40,170 nt of DNA, taken from positions 1-40,170 of the forward strand of contig NC_023143.1 of the NCBI RefSeq assembly GCF_000511385.1, written 5' to 3'. The DNA is from Phaeobacter gallaeciensis DSM 26640. GTDB taxonomy: Bacteria > Pseudomonadota > Alphaproteobacteria > Rhodobacterales > Rhodobacteraceae. Of this stretch, positions 33,992 through 40,145 are shown one piece after another. The notes beneath the pieces are model-generated. The model did no database searches. It saw only the letters and a list, made by a program, of their open reading frames with translations, and was not told the origin of the DNA. Numbering within the stretch: position 1 is the stretch's first letter; each line of letters starts with the position of its first letter. The translations under genes were made by a program, and so were the position numbers.

Positions 33992-34760
33992 GGGCCAGCC
34001 CCCGGATGTTATTGGCCAGCCGGTCCCGATCCCACGCGGCGCGCACCTGGGCGAACCCATCCGCATAGGCCGCATGGACGGCCTCGCACGCGCGGTCAAA
34101 GAACCGCGGTTCCAGCTCCACCCCGATCGCGCGCCGGCCAAATGCCAGGGCGGCGATCAGCGTGGCAGCACTACCCGCAAAGGGATCGAGCACCAGACCG
34201 CCCAGATTGCTGGATTGCAGCACATACAGCGCCATCAGCGACGTCGGCTTAGCGGTCGGATGCCAGTGGTTTTTCGGGGCAGCGCAGGCAAAGCGCGTCT
34301 TGGCTCCGCCATCGGCGATATGCCGCGCCCTGCCCTTCCACAGGTAATGCGTGAATTCCTGACAGCGTAGATAGAACGGCTGGCGGGTAACGGCCCCCTT
34401 GTCCCAGGTTAGCAGCTCATGGTGCTTGAACCCGCCCGCCTCAAACGCGATCTGCGACCGCGCGACGTGCTTCGAATTGGTCATCACATAGGCGTCGGCA
34501 TCCTCTTTCAGCGCAGCGAAAATCGGCGCCGGCATCTTTGCCCAGGGCAGCACCTGCATCAGGTCGCCCTTGTTGTGGTATCGATCCGGGTGAAACTTGC
34601 CGCCCATGGTCTGGCCTCGACCACCCGACGTCAGCCGGTAGGGCGCATCGGTCACGCATAAATCGGCCTTCTCTTCCAATTCGGGGAGAACCGCGCGCAT
34701 ATCGCCCTCATACAGGATGCAGTCGCCGATCACTTCCTTTGCAACCCATGCCGATGTCAT
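33981..34760 (-). CDS. DNA adenine/cytosine-N4 methyltransferase (beta type)
   Basis: This 259-aa protein has the catalytic motif DAPY (residues 38-41, a variant of DPPY), and then HPTAKP (about 167-172) and the AdoMet site LDPFAGSAATL (191-201). This order, motif IV before motif I, defines the beta class (CcrM-like). No restriction enzyme lies nearby, so it is an orphan methylase, perhaps for evading host restriction or timing replication or packaging. The target sequence cannot be read from the protein. Confidence 0.9.
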   Translation of the reverse strand: MTSAWVAKEVIGDCILYEGDMRAVLPELEEKADLCVTDAPYRLTSGGRGQTMGGKFHPDRYHNKGDLMQVLPWAKMPAPIFAALKEDADAYVMTNSKHVARSQIAFEAGGFKHHELLTWDKGAVTRQPFYLRCQEFTHYLWKGRARHIADGGAKTRFACAAPKNHWHPTAKPTSLMALYVLQSSNLGGLVLDPFAGSAATLIAALAFGRRAIGVELEPRFFDRACEAVHAAYADGFAQVRAAWDRDRLANNIRGLAHAA

Positions 34761-35017
34761 GAGCGCACCAACAGATCTAGGGTCGCGAGGCTATCATCAA
34801 CCGGCGAGACAAAATCACCAGCACGGCCCCGACTGGCAGAATTACTCTTGGCCGTCTTGCGATACATGCCCGTCCAAGCACGCGCCCGCGTGATGTTTCG
34901 GCATGTTGCAACGCTCGCACCCGTAAACCCTGACATTTCGCTAAGGGTGCATTCTCCGCCCGTGGTCTGAATCAACCAATGGATCTGATAGGCGATCCGC
35001 TCAAGTCTGATGTTCAT
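34757..35017 (-). CDS. Small HTH-like protein heading the early operon
   Basis: This 86-aa protein opens the minus-strand early operon. Residues 1-50 have a winged-HTH-like feel (RIAYQIHWLIQTTGGECTLSEMSGFTGASVATCRNITRA), with a basic tail. A ribosome site (AGGACAG) lies just before the ATG, and a strong terminator lies 15-47 bp before it (35032-35064). It could be an early regulator, for example one that allows read-through; the function is not known. Confidence 0.68.
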   Translation of the reverse strand: MNIRLERIAYQIHWLIQTTGGECTLSEMSGFTGASVATCRNITRARAWTGMYRKTAKSNSASRGRAGDFVSPVDDSLATLDLLVRS

Positions 35018-35031
35018 CTGTCCTGCCCCAG

Positions 35032-35064
35032 CAAAAAGGGGCGCGCCGGATGATCAGCGCGCCC
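35032..35064 (-). terminator. Terminator ahead of the early operon
   Basis: On the minus strand a perfect 8-bp stem (GGGCGCGC / GCGCGCCC) with a 10-nt loop is followed by CCTTTTT, a good rho-independent terminator. It lies just 15 nt before the ATG of the first early gene, between the divergent promoter region and the early operon. No obvious promoter fits between it and the gene, so read-through or antitermination may be needed. Confidence 0.7.
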
Positions 35065-35209
35065 AAGGTCAACGTGGGAGTGAATGGGGGCCACCTGCAG
35101 GCGCGCCTGCCCCGGTCGGCGTCTGGAAGAGGATGACTGGCCTCATCGCCTGCGGTGTTCGAGATATTGGCCTCTAAGAAAATACAGAGTTCCGAATGCG
35201 TATTGCGCA

Positions 35210-35238
35210 TTGACAGACCGCATACGCACGAATTTGAT
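35210..35238 (+). promoter_or_regulatory. Promoter of the lipoprotein gene
   Basis: TTGACA (35210-35215), a 17-nt spacer and TTTGAT (35233-35238) fit a housekeeping promoter. The predicted start is near 35245, leaving a short leader with the ribosome site GAGG before the ATG at 35268. No phage operator of the TCCA type is seen here, so expression in the lysogen is likely. Confidence 0.6.
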
Positions 35239-35267
35239 ACGCGGCGTTTCAACCTTGAGGATTTCCA

Positions 35268-35618
35268 ATGAGACTTATGCTCTGCCTTACTGCCGCTCTT
35301 CTTTCGGCTTGCTCTTATTCCGTTCCCGTGAACGGTCAATTTGATGGCGCGCCCGCCCAGGGCACTGCCACTGCAAGCCTCGCGGGGGGCAGTTTCAAAG
35401 TGCTCAACACCAGCGGTCTGAGCTGCACGGGCACCTATGATGCGAATAGCACCGCAATCACGATTCAAGCGCCGGTCTCTTGCACCGATGGTCGCGTAGG
35501 AAATGCGATCATAACAAGAAAAACCAATCTTATCTCCGGCACCGCTATAGTGAGGCTCAACGACGGCACCACAGGGGAGTTCGTCTTTGGCGACCTTCAA
35601 TTCGGAGAAGAATTCTAA
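35268..35618 (+). CDS. Small secreted lipoprotein (moron)
   Basis: This 116-aa protein has a signal peptide of about 14 residues with lipobox LSAC (Cys15), then a small beta-rich domain with two further cysteines (about residues 51 and 68, in LSCTG and VSCTD), a likely disulfide. It is isolated on the plus strand amid minus-strand early genes and has its own promoter, the pattern of a lysogenic-conversion (moron) gene. Phage lipoproteins in this position often block superinfection, but here the role is unproven. The overlapping minus-strand frame (35001-35696) has no such features. Confidence 0.8.
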   Translation: MRLMLCLTAALLSACSYSVPVNGQFDGAPAQGTATASLAGGSFKVLNTSGLSCTGTYDANSTAITIQAPVSCTDGRVGNAIITRKTNLISGTAIVRLNDGTTGEFVFGDLQFGEEF

Positions 35619-35692
35619 AGCGTACCTACGCTGAAAGAGCGCGCTGAAAGGAATCGAACAGAGAGACAGGTTTGCAGAGACATCAAAACGCA

Positions 35693-35962
35693 TCACTCGC
35701 CATCTCTGTCCCGCTGCGCGCGCTCTTTTTTGAGATCCTCAATGGCCTTAAAAATTTGGCTCATCGTGCTTGCGCGAGGGTTTATCTGCTTACCGGTTTC
35801 GATCTCCCGGACGATGTTCAAGTTGTTGTTGCCCGGAATTGCCTTGGCGATAGCATACGACGTCACGCCCAGTTCAGCGACCGAACGAGCGACATACTGG
35901 TGAAACTCTTCACCAGTTGGCATTTGGCCGCTCTTGGGGAAAACTTCGGATCTTTCCGACAT
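35693..35962 (-). CDS. Small HTH regulator, Cro-like position
   Basis: This is 89 aa from the ATG at 35962 (ribosome site GAGGTG 5 nt upstream); the longer frame would begin inside the divergent promoter. Residues 30-62 (LGVTSYAIAKAIPGNNNLNIVREIETGKQ) form an HTH, and the C-terminus is charged. It is divergent from the repressor gene at 36096, with an operator (35990-36005) inside the promoter spacer, so it may be a Cro-like or early regulator. It would be the first gene of the minus-strand early transcript. Confidence 0.78.
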   Translation of the reverse strand: MSERSEVFPKSGQMPTGEEFHQYVARSVAELGVTSYAIAKAIPGNNNLNIVREIETGKQINPRASTMSQIFKAIEDLKKERAQRDRDGE

Positions 35963-35989
35963 ACTCACCTCATCAGATGGGCCTATATG

Positions 35990-36005
35990 TCCATCTTTAG
36001 GTGGA
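35990..36005. promoter_or_regulatory. Operator 1 in the divergent promoter
   Basis: TCCATCTTTAGGTGGA is a near-perfect palindrome (one mismatch). It lies downstream of a TTGACA -35 on the minus strand (about 36007-36012), within the promoter of the 35962 gene; the -10 is not clear. It shares the TCCA...TGGA pattern with six more sites at 36077, 36498, 36537, 37838, 37858 and 37878. Confidence 0.75.
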
Positions 36006-36060
36006 TGTATGTCAAGGTATAACGCGATATAAACTGTATACCTATCAGATTTGCTGGGTT

Positions 36061-36096
36061 TTTCAAATCTCAACTATCCATTTATAAAATGAGGCA
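36061..36096 (+). promoter_or_regulatory. Repressor promoter with operator 2; leaderless start
   Basis: The -10 TATAAA (36084-36089) lies inside operator TCCATTTATAAAATGA (36077-36092). With a weak -35 (TTTCAA, 36061-36066) 17 nt upstream, the transcript would begin at about 36096, which is the ATG itself. The mRNA would be leaderless, like lambda cI from PRM. Only one base separates the GAGG from the ATG, so no usual ribosome site exists. Confidence 0.6.
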
Positions 36097-36410
36097 TGAC
36101 AGCATACAGGCAACAGATCGACAAGTACTGCAAGCTCCGGGGCATATCGCGCCCTAAAGCTGGGCTGGAAGCCGGGTACAACAAGAACTATGTCGCCGAT
36201 CTGGTGAACGGTAAGATCACTCCAACCATTGAAGCGCTCGAAGCTATTGCACACGTTTTGTCAGTACCGCTATCCGTGCTGCTATTCGGTGAAGAAGTTG
36301 ACCCTCAGCTTGCCGAGTTTACGGACAAGTTCCAGCGTCTTGACGCGGCTGGCCAGCACGCTGTCGGATCTCTAATTGAGACTCTTTCTTCGCTTCCCGA
36401 GAAGAAATAA
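36096..36410 (+). CDS. Phage repressor-like HTH protein (no S24 domain)
   Basis: This 104-aa protein has an XRE-type HTH at about residues 14-47 (ISRPKAGLEAGYNKNYVADLVNGKI) and a short helical tail. There is no S24/LexA-type peptidase domain, so it cannot self-cleave. It is divergent from the 35962 gene, with operators at both promoters, so it is the best candidate for the lysogeny repressor that binds the TCCA operators. The start ATG is supported by the promoter geometry for a leaderless message. luxR follows after 155 bp. Confidence 0.8.
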   Translation: MTAYRQQIDKYCKLRGISRPKAGLEAGYNKNYVADLVNGKITPTIEALEAIAHVLSVPLSVLLFGEEVDPQLAEFTDKFQRLDAAGQHAVGSLIETLSSLPEKK

Positions 36411-36497
36411 CGCGATCAATCTCATCCAAGACAGCACGTTTGGCCTGAGAATTCAGCTGCTCAAACCTAGAGAAGTTGGTTAGCAAAGTAAGCTCCG

Positions 36498-36552
36498 TCC
36501 ATTTTTAACTTGATATACCTTTCAGATTGAATATCGTCCATTTTTAAAGTGA
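36498..36552 (+). promoter_or_regulatory. luxR promoter with two TCCA operators
   Basis: Operators TCCATTTTTAACTTGA (36498-36513) and TCCATTTTTAAAGTGA (36537-36552), 39 bp apart, bracket a promoter-like pair TTGATA (36510-36515) - 16 nt - TATCGT (36532-36537). The first overlaps the -35 and the second begins at the -10. A bound protein would shut off luxR. The remaining stretch from 36411 to 36497 holds no gene that I can see. Confidence 0.72.
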
Positions 36553-36565
36553 TTACAACTGATGG

Positions 36566-37186
36566 ATGTGGTTTATGGATCAAGAAGACCTTATGAGCAA
36601 GCTGCACAATATTGCAGACAATGGTGTCGCAATCGGTTTCGGGTTCAGCGAAAGCGGGCAACCAACGGAACACATCTGCACATATCCACAGGCATGGCAG
36701 AACCATTATTGGGAACACAATCTCATCTTCGATGACCCAGTGATTTCATTTGGCGTGCGCAACCTTGGTGCTGTCAGGTGGGATGATGTCAGTAAGGGGA
36801 CAAAGGGCAACGCCGTTCAGCAGGCCAAAGATTTCGGCATGAACAACGGAATCGTAATCTCAATCCAAGTTGACGGCGAGAGGGCGATTGCTGGACTAGC
36901 CACATCTAAGAACCCCTCCGACGCTGAAATTTCAGAAGCACGGATAATTTTAGCTGCTCTTCAAGCTGCGAAAACCGGCAAGCCGCAGATCATCTTGACG
37001 CCTAGGCAACGTGATATCTTGCGCTTGATAGCTGACGGAGCGACGGCAGAGGATGCAGCCCATGAGTTGAACATAGAACCGAGCACCGTCAATTTCCACA
37101 AGCGGCAGGCGCTCCACAGGAACAGGAAGCACGCCAAGAATTTCACCTCGCTGTTAATCAAGGCAGTTCGTGACGCTGCAATATGA
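36566..37186 (+). CDS. luxR: LuxR-type quorum-sensing receptor/regulator
   Basis: This 206-aa protein has an autoinducer-binding domain (about residues 35-130) with Trp44, Tyr48, Asp57, Pro58 and Trp72, at exactly the spacing of the TraR set W57-Y61-D70-P71-W85, and a GIVISI strand at 95-100. A GerE-type HTH follows (144-206, LTPRQRDILRLIADG, then STVNFHKRQAL). The usual Glu of LTPRE is Gln148. It therefore should bind an acyl-homoserine lactone. Translation starts at 36566 or at the ATG at 36575. It is flanked by repressor-type operators and followed by luxI after 74 bp. Lower G+C than the structural genes suggests recent acquisition. Confidence 0.93.
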   Translation: MWFMDQEDLMSKLHNIADNGVAIGFGFSESGQPTEHICTYPQAWQNHYWEHNLIFDDPVISFGVRNLGAVRWDDVSKGTKGNAVQQAKDFGMNNGIVISIQVDGERAIAGLATSKNPSDAEISEARIILAALQAAKTGKPQIILTPRQRDILRLIADGATAEDAAHELNIEPSTVNFHKRQALHRNRKHAKNFTSLLIKAVRDAAI

Positions 37187-37202
37187 TCCAGTTATAACCT
37201 GA

Positions 37203-37220
37203 GTGCTATTGAGCTAGCAC
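37203..37220. promoter_or_regulatory. Candidate lux box before luxI
   Basis: A dyad GTGCTA-TTGAGC-TAGCAC (18 bp) lies between luxR and luxI, the usual place for a lux box, but it does not match the canonical ACCTGT...ACAGGT closely. A TATTTT at 37240-37245 would place it near -41. That start leaves only a 9-nt leader before the luxI ATG, so the assignment is uncertain. Confidence 0.4.
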
Positions 37221-37260
37221 AGGAATACAGTCTCATCGCTATTTTTACGCGAGAGACAAA

Positions 37261-37848
37261 ATGAAAACCTACTGGACGAACACACTGGCCGAAGGCCATG
37301 CTCAGCAACTATTGATTGAACAGTTCAAACTTCGAAAACATCTGTTCGTAGACAAACTGAAATGGCACCTCAAGACTATCAATGGCTTGGAGGCGGATCA
37401 GTACGATACGTTACATGCTAGTTACTGCCTGACAGAAAAGGACGGGAAGCTCATATCGAGCGCGCGGATCATTCCCACAGACACGGATCTTGTAACTAGC
37501 ACCTACATGATAAGAGATGCCGCTCTAGGTAAACTTGAACCCTCGATATCCCAGAATTTATGCACAGGCTACGCCCCGCCCTGCTCTGAAAAAATATGGG
37601 AGGCGACGAGACTGACGGTTCATCCCGATTTACCCAAGACCGAAAAGCGCACCGCCATAGCATCCACGATCGATAGAATGATGATTGAAGCGCGCCGCAA
37701 TGCCATCACCCATTACATTGCTATTGGTGGCATTGACTTAGCGCTTGGGGTGAGAACCGCAGGGTACAACGCGGAGCGTCTCACTGACTTTCAAGAAGTC
37801 GGTTCAGGAAGGGTTGCAATTTATAAGTTAGCCGCCGTCCATTTATAG
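37261..37848 (+). CDS. luxI: LuxI-type acyl-homoserine-lactone synthase
   Basis: This 195-aa enzyme makes an acyl-homoserine lactone from S-adenosylmethionine and an acyl-carrier-protein chain. All the key LuxI residues are present: Arg25, Phe29, Trp35, Asp46, Asp49 and Arg69, at exactly the spacing of the EsaI/LasI set, plus Glu114 and Arg117 in WEATRLTV. The insertion before Glu114 is longer than in EsaI. It therefore looks intact and active; the acyl-chain type cannot be inferred. The stop codon is inside operator TCCATTTATAGCTTGA (37838-37853), so gene and control site share bases. It forms a pair with the LuxR gene upstream. Confidence 0.93.
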   Translation: MKTYWTNTLAEGHAQQLLIEQFKLRKHLFVDKLKWHLKTINGLEADQYDTLHASYCLTEKDGKLISSARIIPTDTDLVTSTYMIRDAALGKLEPSISQNLCTGYAPPCSEKIWEATRLTVHPDLPKTEKRTAIASTIDRMMIEARRNAITHYIAIGGIDLALGVRTAGYNAERLTDFQEVGSGRVAIYKLAAVHL

Positions 37849-37893
37849 CTTGACATATCCACATATAGATGGATATCTCCACTTATCAGGTTA
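37838..37893 (+). promoter_or_regulatory. Triple operator and early promoter after luxI
   Basis: Three operators begin at 37838, 37858 and 37878, exactly 20 bp apart: TCCATTTATAGCTTGA, TCCACATATAGATGGA (near palindrome) and TCCACTTATCAGGTTA (weaker). A TTGACA -35 (37850-37855) overlaps the first, and TATCTC (37874-37879) is a possible -10 at 18 nt. The three-site layout recalls lambda OR. It controls the 37957 gene and the plus-strand genes beyond. Confidence 0.75.
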
Positions 37894-37956
37894 GGCGCAA
37901 CCTCCTATGCTCCCATAGGTTAGGATTAGAGCGCCCCAGAAGATTGGAGCGATTAA

Positions 37957-38316
37957 TTGGCACATCCCGTTGATATTCATGTAGGAAAGCAAATTCGGAA
38001 ACTGCGCTGGCTGGCTGAAATGACCCAAGCGCAACTTGGCGAAGCTGTAGGCGTCAAGTTTCAGCAGATTCAGAAGTATGAAACTGGGGCAAACCGCGTT
38101 AGCGCTTCCCGCCTGGATGATATCGCTAGGGTTCTGGGCGTTTCCGTTCTCAGCTTTTTTCCTGAAGATAACGCTGATGGGTCGCATGAGTTCACCGCGG
38201 ATGAGATTAATCTCATCCGCGCGTACCGGCAGACAACCGACACCGGGCGGCAGTCTCTCACCAACATCGCCAACAGCGTTTGCAGGAATCTGCCAGTCGC
38301 AATTGCGGCTGAATGA
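37957..38316 (+). CDS. XRE-family regulator (early gene)
   Basis: This 119-aa protein starts at TTG 37957, supported by GGAG 7 nt upstream. A typical XRE HTH spans residues 9-62 (GKQIRKLRWLAEMTQAQLGEAVGVKFQQIQKYE...). The C-terminal half, with TADEINLIRAYRQTTDTGRQSL, resembles the tail of Rhodobacteraceae regulators of unknown role and carries no peptidase. It is the first gene behind the triple operator, so it should be switched by the phage repressor: perhaps a Cro, CII-like or anti-repressor protein. Confidence 0.82.
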   Translation: MAHPVDIHVGKQIRKLRWLAEMTQAQLGEAVGVKFQQIQKYETGANRVSASRLDDIARVLGVSVLSFFPEDNADGSHEFTADEINLIRAYRQTTDTGRQSLTNIANSVCRNLPVAIAAE

Positions 38317-38433
38317 CCCCTGCCCCGCAGCCATAGCGCTGCGAACGAGGCGCGGCACGACCACTCACGGACATACCGCCGCGCCTCACCCTGCGCCGCC
38401 GATCTAGCCACCTTGTTACCGCCGGAGATCCCT

Positions 38434-38592
38434 ATGGAATTTGCAATTTTCGCCCTTCTTACATTCATTGGCACAGTCACCACCGCCGCTGAAATTCGCG
38501 CCTGCGAGTATGAGCGCACGATCCTTGGCCCTCTACTTTTTTCGGTCGGGATGATCGGCATGATCATCACCGCCATCGGCGCTGCACTTTGA
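38434..38592 (+). CDS. Small two-TM membrane protein
   Basis: This 52-aa protein begins with a good ribosome site (GGAGATCCCT). It has two hydrophobic segments (about residues 2-19 and 33-51) separated by a charged linker with REYERT-like content (AEIRACEYERTI). A short protein of this kind could be a phage membrane regulator, holin relative or host-envelope modifier. It lies just after the 37957 regulator; no family is recognised. Confidence 0.68.
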   Translation: MEFAIFALLTFIGTVTTAAEIRACEYERTILGPLLFSVGMIGMIITAIGAAL

Positions 38593-38608
38593 TCTGAGGG
38601 GGCCGATT

Positions 38609-38887
38609 ATGATCACCTCCTACAGCGAGAGCAGAAACAGGGCCTTCGAGAATCTCCACGCCAAAGACAAGGTCAGACTGCGCAACGTCGAGACCGGGGA
38701 GCTGCTGCACATGGGCGGGGAAACCCTGACGCGGTCCATTGACTATGCGTGGCTTGGGAACCGCCAACAGGCCGAACAACTCCGCAAGCGCGCCGTGGCT
38801 CAGGGCAGAAATTGGCCCTTCACCGCCATTCACCGCAGCCTGATCGAAAATGGCCACCCGGTCGAAACGACAGATCCGGAAGCCTAG
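38609..38887 (+). CDS. Small hypothetical protein
   Basis: This 92-aa hydrophilic protein begins 16 bp after the membrane protein, with a ribosome site (GAGGGGG). Basic and acidic residues alternate and no motif is recognised (LRNVETGELLHMGGETLTRS is the most distinctive part). It is probably an early accessory or host-takeover gene of the plus-strand operon. Confidence 0.65.
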   Translation: MITSYSESRNRAFENLHAKDKVRLRNVETGELLHMGGETLTRSIDYAWLGNRQQAEQLRKRAVAQGRNWPFTAIHRSLIENGHPVETTDPEA

Positions 38888-38934
38888 CGCACCGCCCTGC
38901 CCCGACATTCACCCCCCCTTTGATGGAGACCGAA

Positions 38935-39102
38935 GTGACCCAGCCAAAACCAATTGCCGCATATCGCGCCCACACCCAAAGCGGATGGGCTGCGTCCGAC
39001 AAGTTCGGGAAAACATGGCCCATCACCGCCGACGAAGCCGCCGAGCTACCACAATCAAAATTGTTCGATGAGTTGGCCGAAAAGTACCGCCTAAACACCT
39101 AA
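38935..39102 (+). CDS. Very small hypothetical protein
   Basis: This is 55 aa from the GTG at 38935, preceded by GATGGAG at a normal ribosome-site distance; the ATG at 38923 would put the site inside the gene. The same CCCTTTGATGGAGA leader occurs before the 39139 gene, which supports the choice. It is hydrophilic with no recognised motif. Confidence 0.55.
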   Translation: MTQPKPIAAYRAHTQSGWAASDKFGKTWPITADEAAELPQSKLFDELAEKYRLNT

Positions 39103-39138
39103 TCCCCCCACAACCGCACCCCTTTGATGGAGAGAACC

Positions 39139-39882
39139 ATGGCCGACCGCCCTATCCTTTTCAGCGCCCCGATGGTGAATGCCATTCTTCGCGAGATCCG
39201 CACCCCTGGGGCCGGAAAGACCCAGACCCGCCGCCTCCTAAAGATCAAAGGTAAACCCGGCTTCTTTCAATTCGGCGTAAGTGACACGCGAGGTTATGAT
39301 TGGACGTTTCGTCGCAAGGATCATGTCTGGGAAGACTTCCGGCACGATGACCTAATGAAGCTTCTGCCGGTGCAGTCTGGTGACAGACTTTTCGTAAGAG
39401 AGCATTGGAAAGCCTGCTCACAGATGGACGGAATTGCGCCCAGAAACATGAGCAAGGGGGAACCAGTATTCTATCTGGCCGACAGCATGGTTCGCGAACT
39501 CGGCTGCATGATGATCAAACCGGGCAAGCATCGACAATCAATGCACATGCCCCGATGGGCCAGCCGCATCACGCTGGAAGTCTCAGAGGTGCGGATAGAG
39601 CGCTTGCAGGACATCAGCGCAGAAGATGCGCGTGATGAAGGCGTCAACCGCAAGTCTCAGAAGGTCCGTCAGATGTGGCTCTTCGGGGCCTCTAAAGAAG
39701 ATCGAGACCGCATCTACCTCAGAGCTTGCAAGTGGGAGTTCCAAGACCTCTGGGACCGCATCAACGGCACACCTCGCAAACCTGAAGGCCCAGACATTAG
39801 CTGGGATGCAAACCCCTGGGTGATGGCCATCACCTTCACACCACACCTCTGCAATATCGACCAGATGGCCAAGGCCGCCTGA
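39139..39882 (+). CDS. Phage conserved protein with ASCH/PUA-like pattern
   Basis: This is 247 aa from the ATG at 39139 (GGAGAG 6-10 nt before). It has RPILFSAPMVNAIL at the start, GAGKTQTRRLLK, GDRLFVREHW and SRITLEVSEVRIERLQDIS, a pattern of a widespread phage family resembling ASCH/PUA-fold RNA-binding proteins. Its role is not established. GAGKTQ is not a P-loop, because it lacks the surrounding hydrophobic strand and GK[ST] end. Confidence 0.78.
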   Translation: MADRPILFSAPMVNAILREIRTPGAGKTQTRRLLKIKGKPGFFQFGVSDTRGYDWTFRRKDHVWEDFRHDDLMKLLPVQSGDRLFVREHWKACSQMDGIAPRNMSKGEPVFYLADSMVRELGCMMIKPGKHRQSMHMPRWASRITLEVSEVRIERLQDISAEDARDEGVNRKSQKVRQMWLFGASKEDRDRIYLRACKWEFQDLWDRINGTPRKPEGPDISWDANPWVMAITFTPHLCNIDQMAKAA

Positions 39883-39921
39883 GTCCAACAATCCCCAAAA
39901 CCGCACCCGGAGGCCAAAGTA

Positions 39922-40116
39922 GTGACCGACCCAAACGACCCCGAACCAGCCTATGGCGAGATGGCAGTAAGATGTGTCTTGGCAGACGGGCGCTGGCGCA
40001 ATTTGCCTTGGCCTGCTTATGCAAAGTCCGCCCAGGAGCTGGCGAAACGAGGCGACCTGGAGGTTAGCGAAAGCATTGGCCGCACCGTCTATCGCCTACC
40101 TCTGAATTCCAACTAA
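39922..40116 (+). CDS. Small hypothetical protein with GTG start
   Basis: This 64-aa protein starts at GTG 39922, with GGAGG 9 nt upstream. It is hydrophilic, with two tryptophans in the middle (RWRNLPWPAY); no family is recognised. It is part of the same plus-strand operon of small genes, which share leaders with a CCGCACCC element. Confidence 0.6.
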   Translation: MTDPNDPEPAYGEMAVRCVLADGRWRNLPWPAYAKSAQELAKRGDLEVSESIGRTVYRLPLNSN

Positions 40117-40145
40117 CCCCAATCCCGAAACACACAGGAGGCAGC

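Noticed and set aside
35001..35696. Long minus-strand frame of 231 codons
   Set aside because: It lies opposite the lipoprotein gene, which has a lipobox, a promoter and a ribosome site; the frame itself has no such support and no family resemblance.
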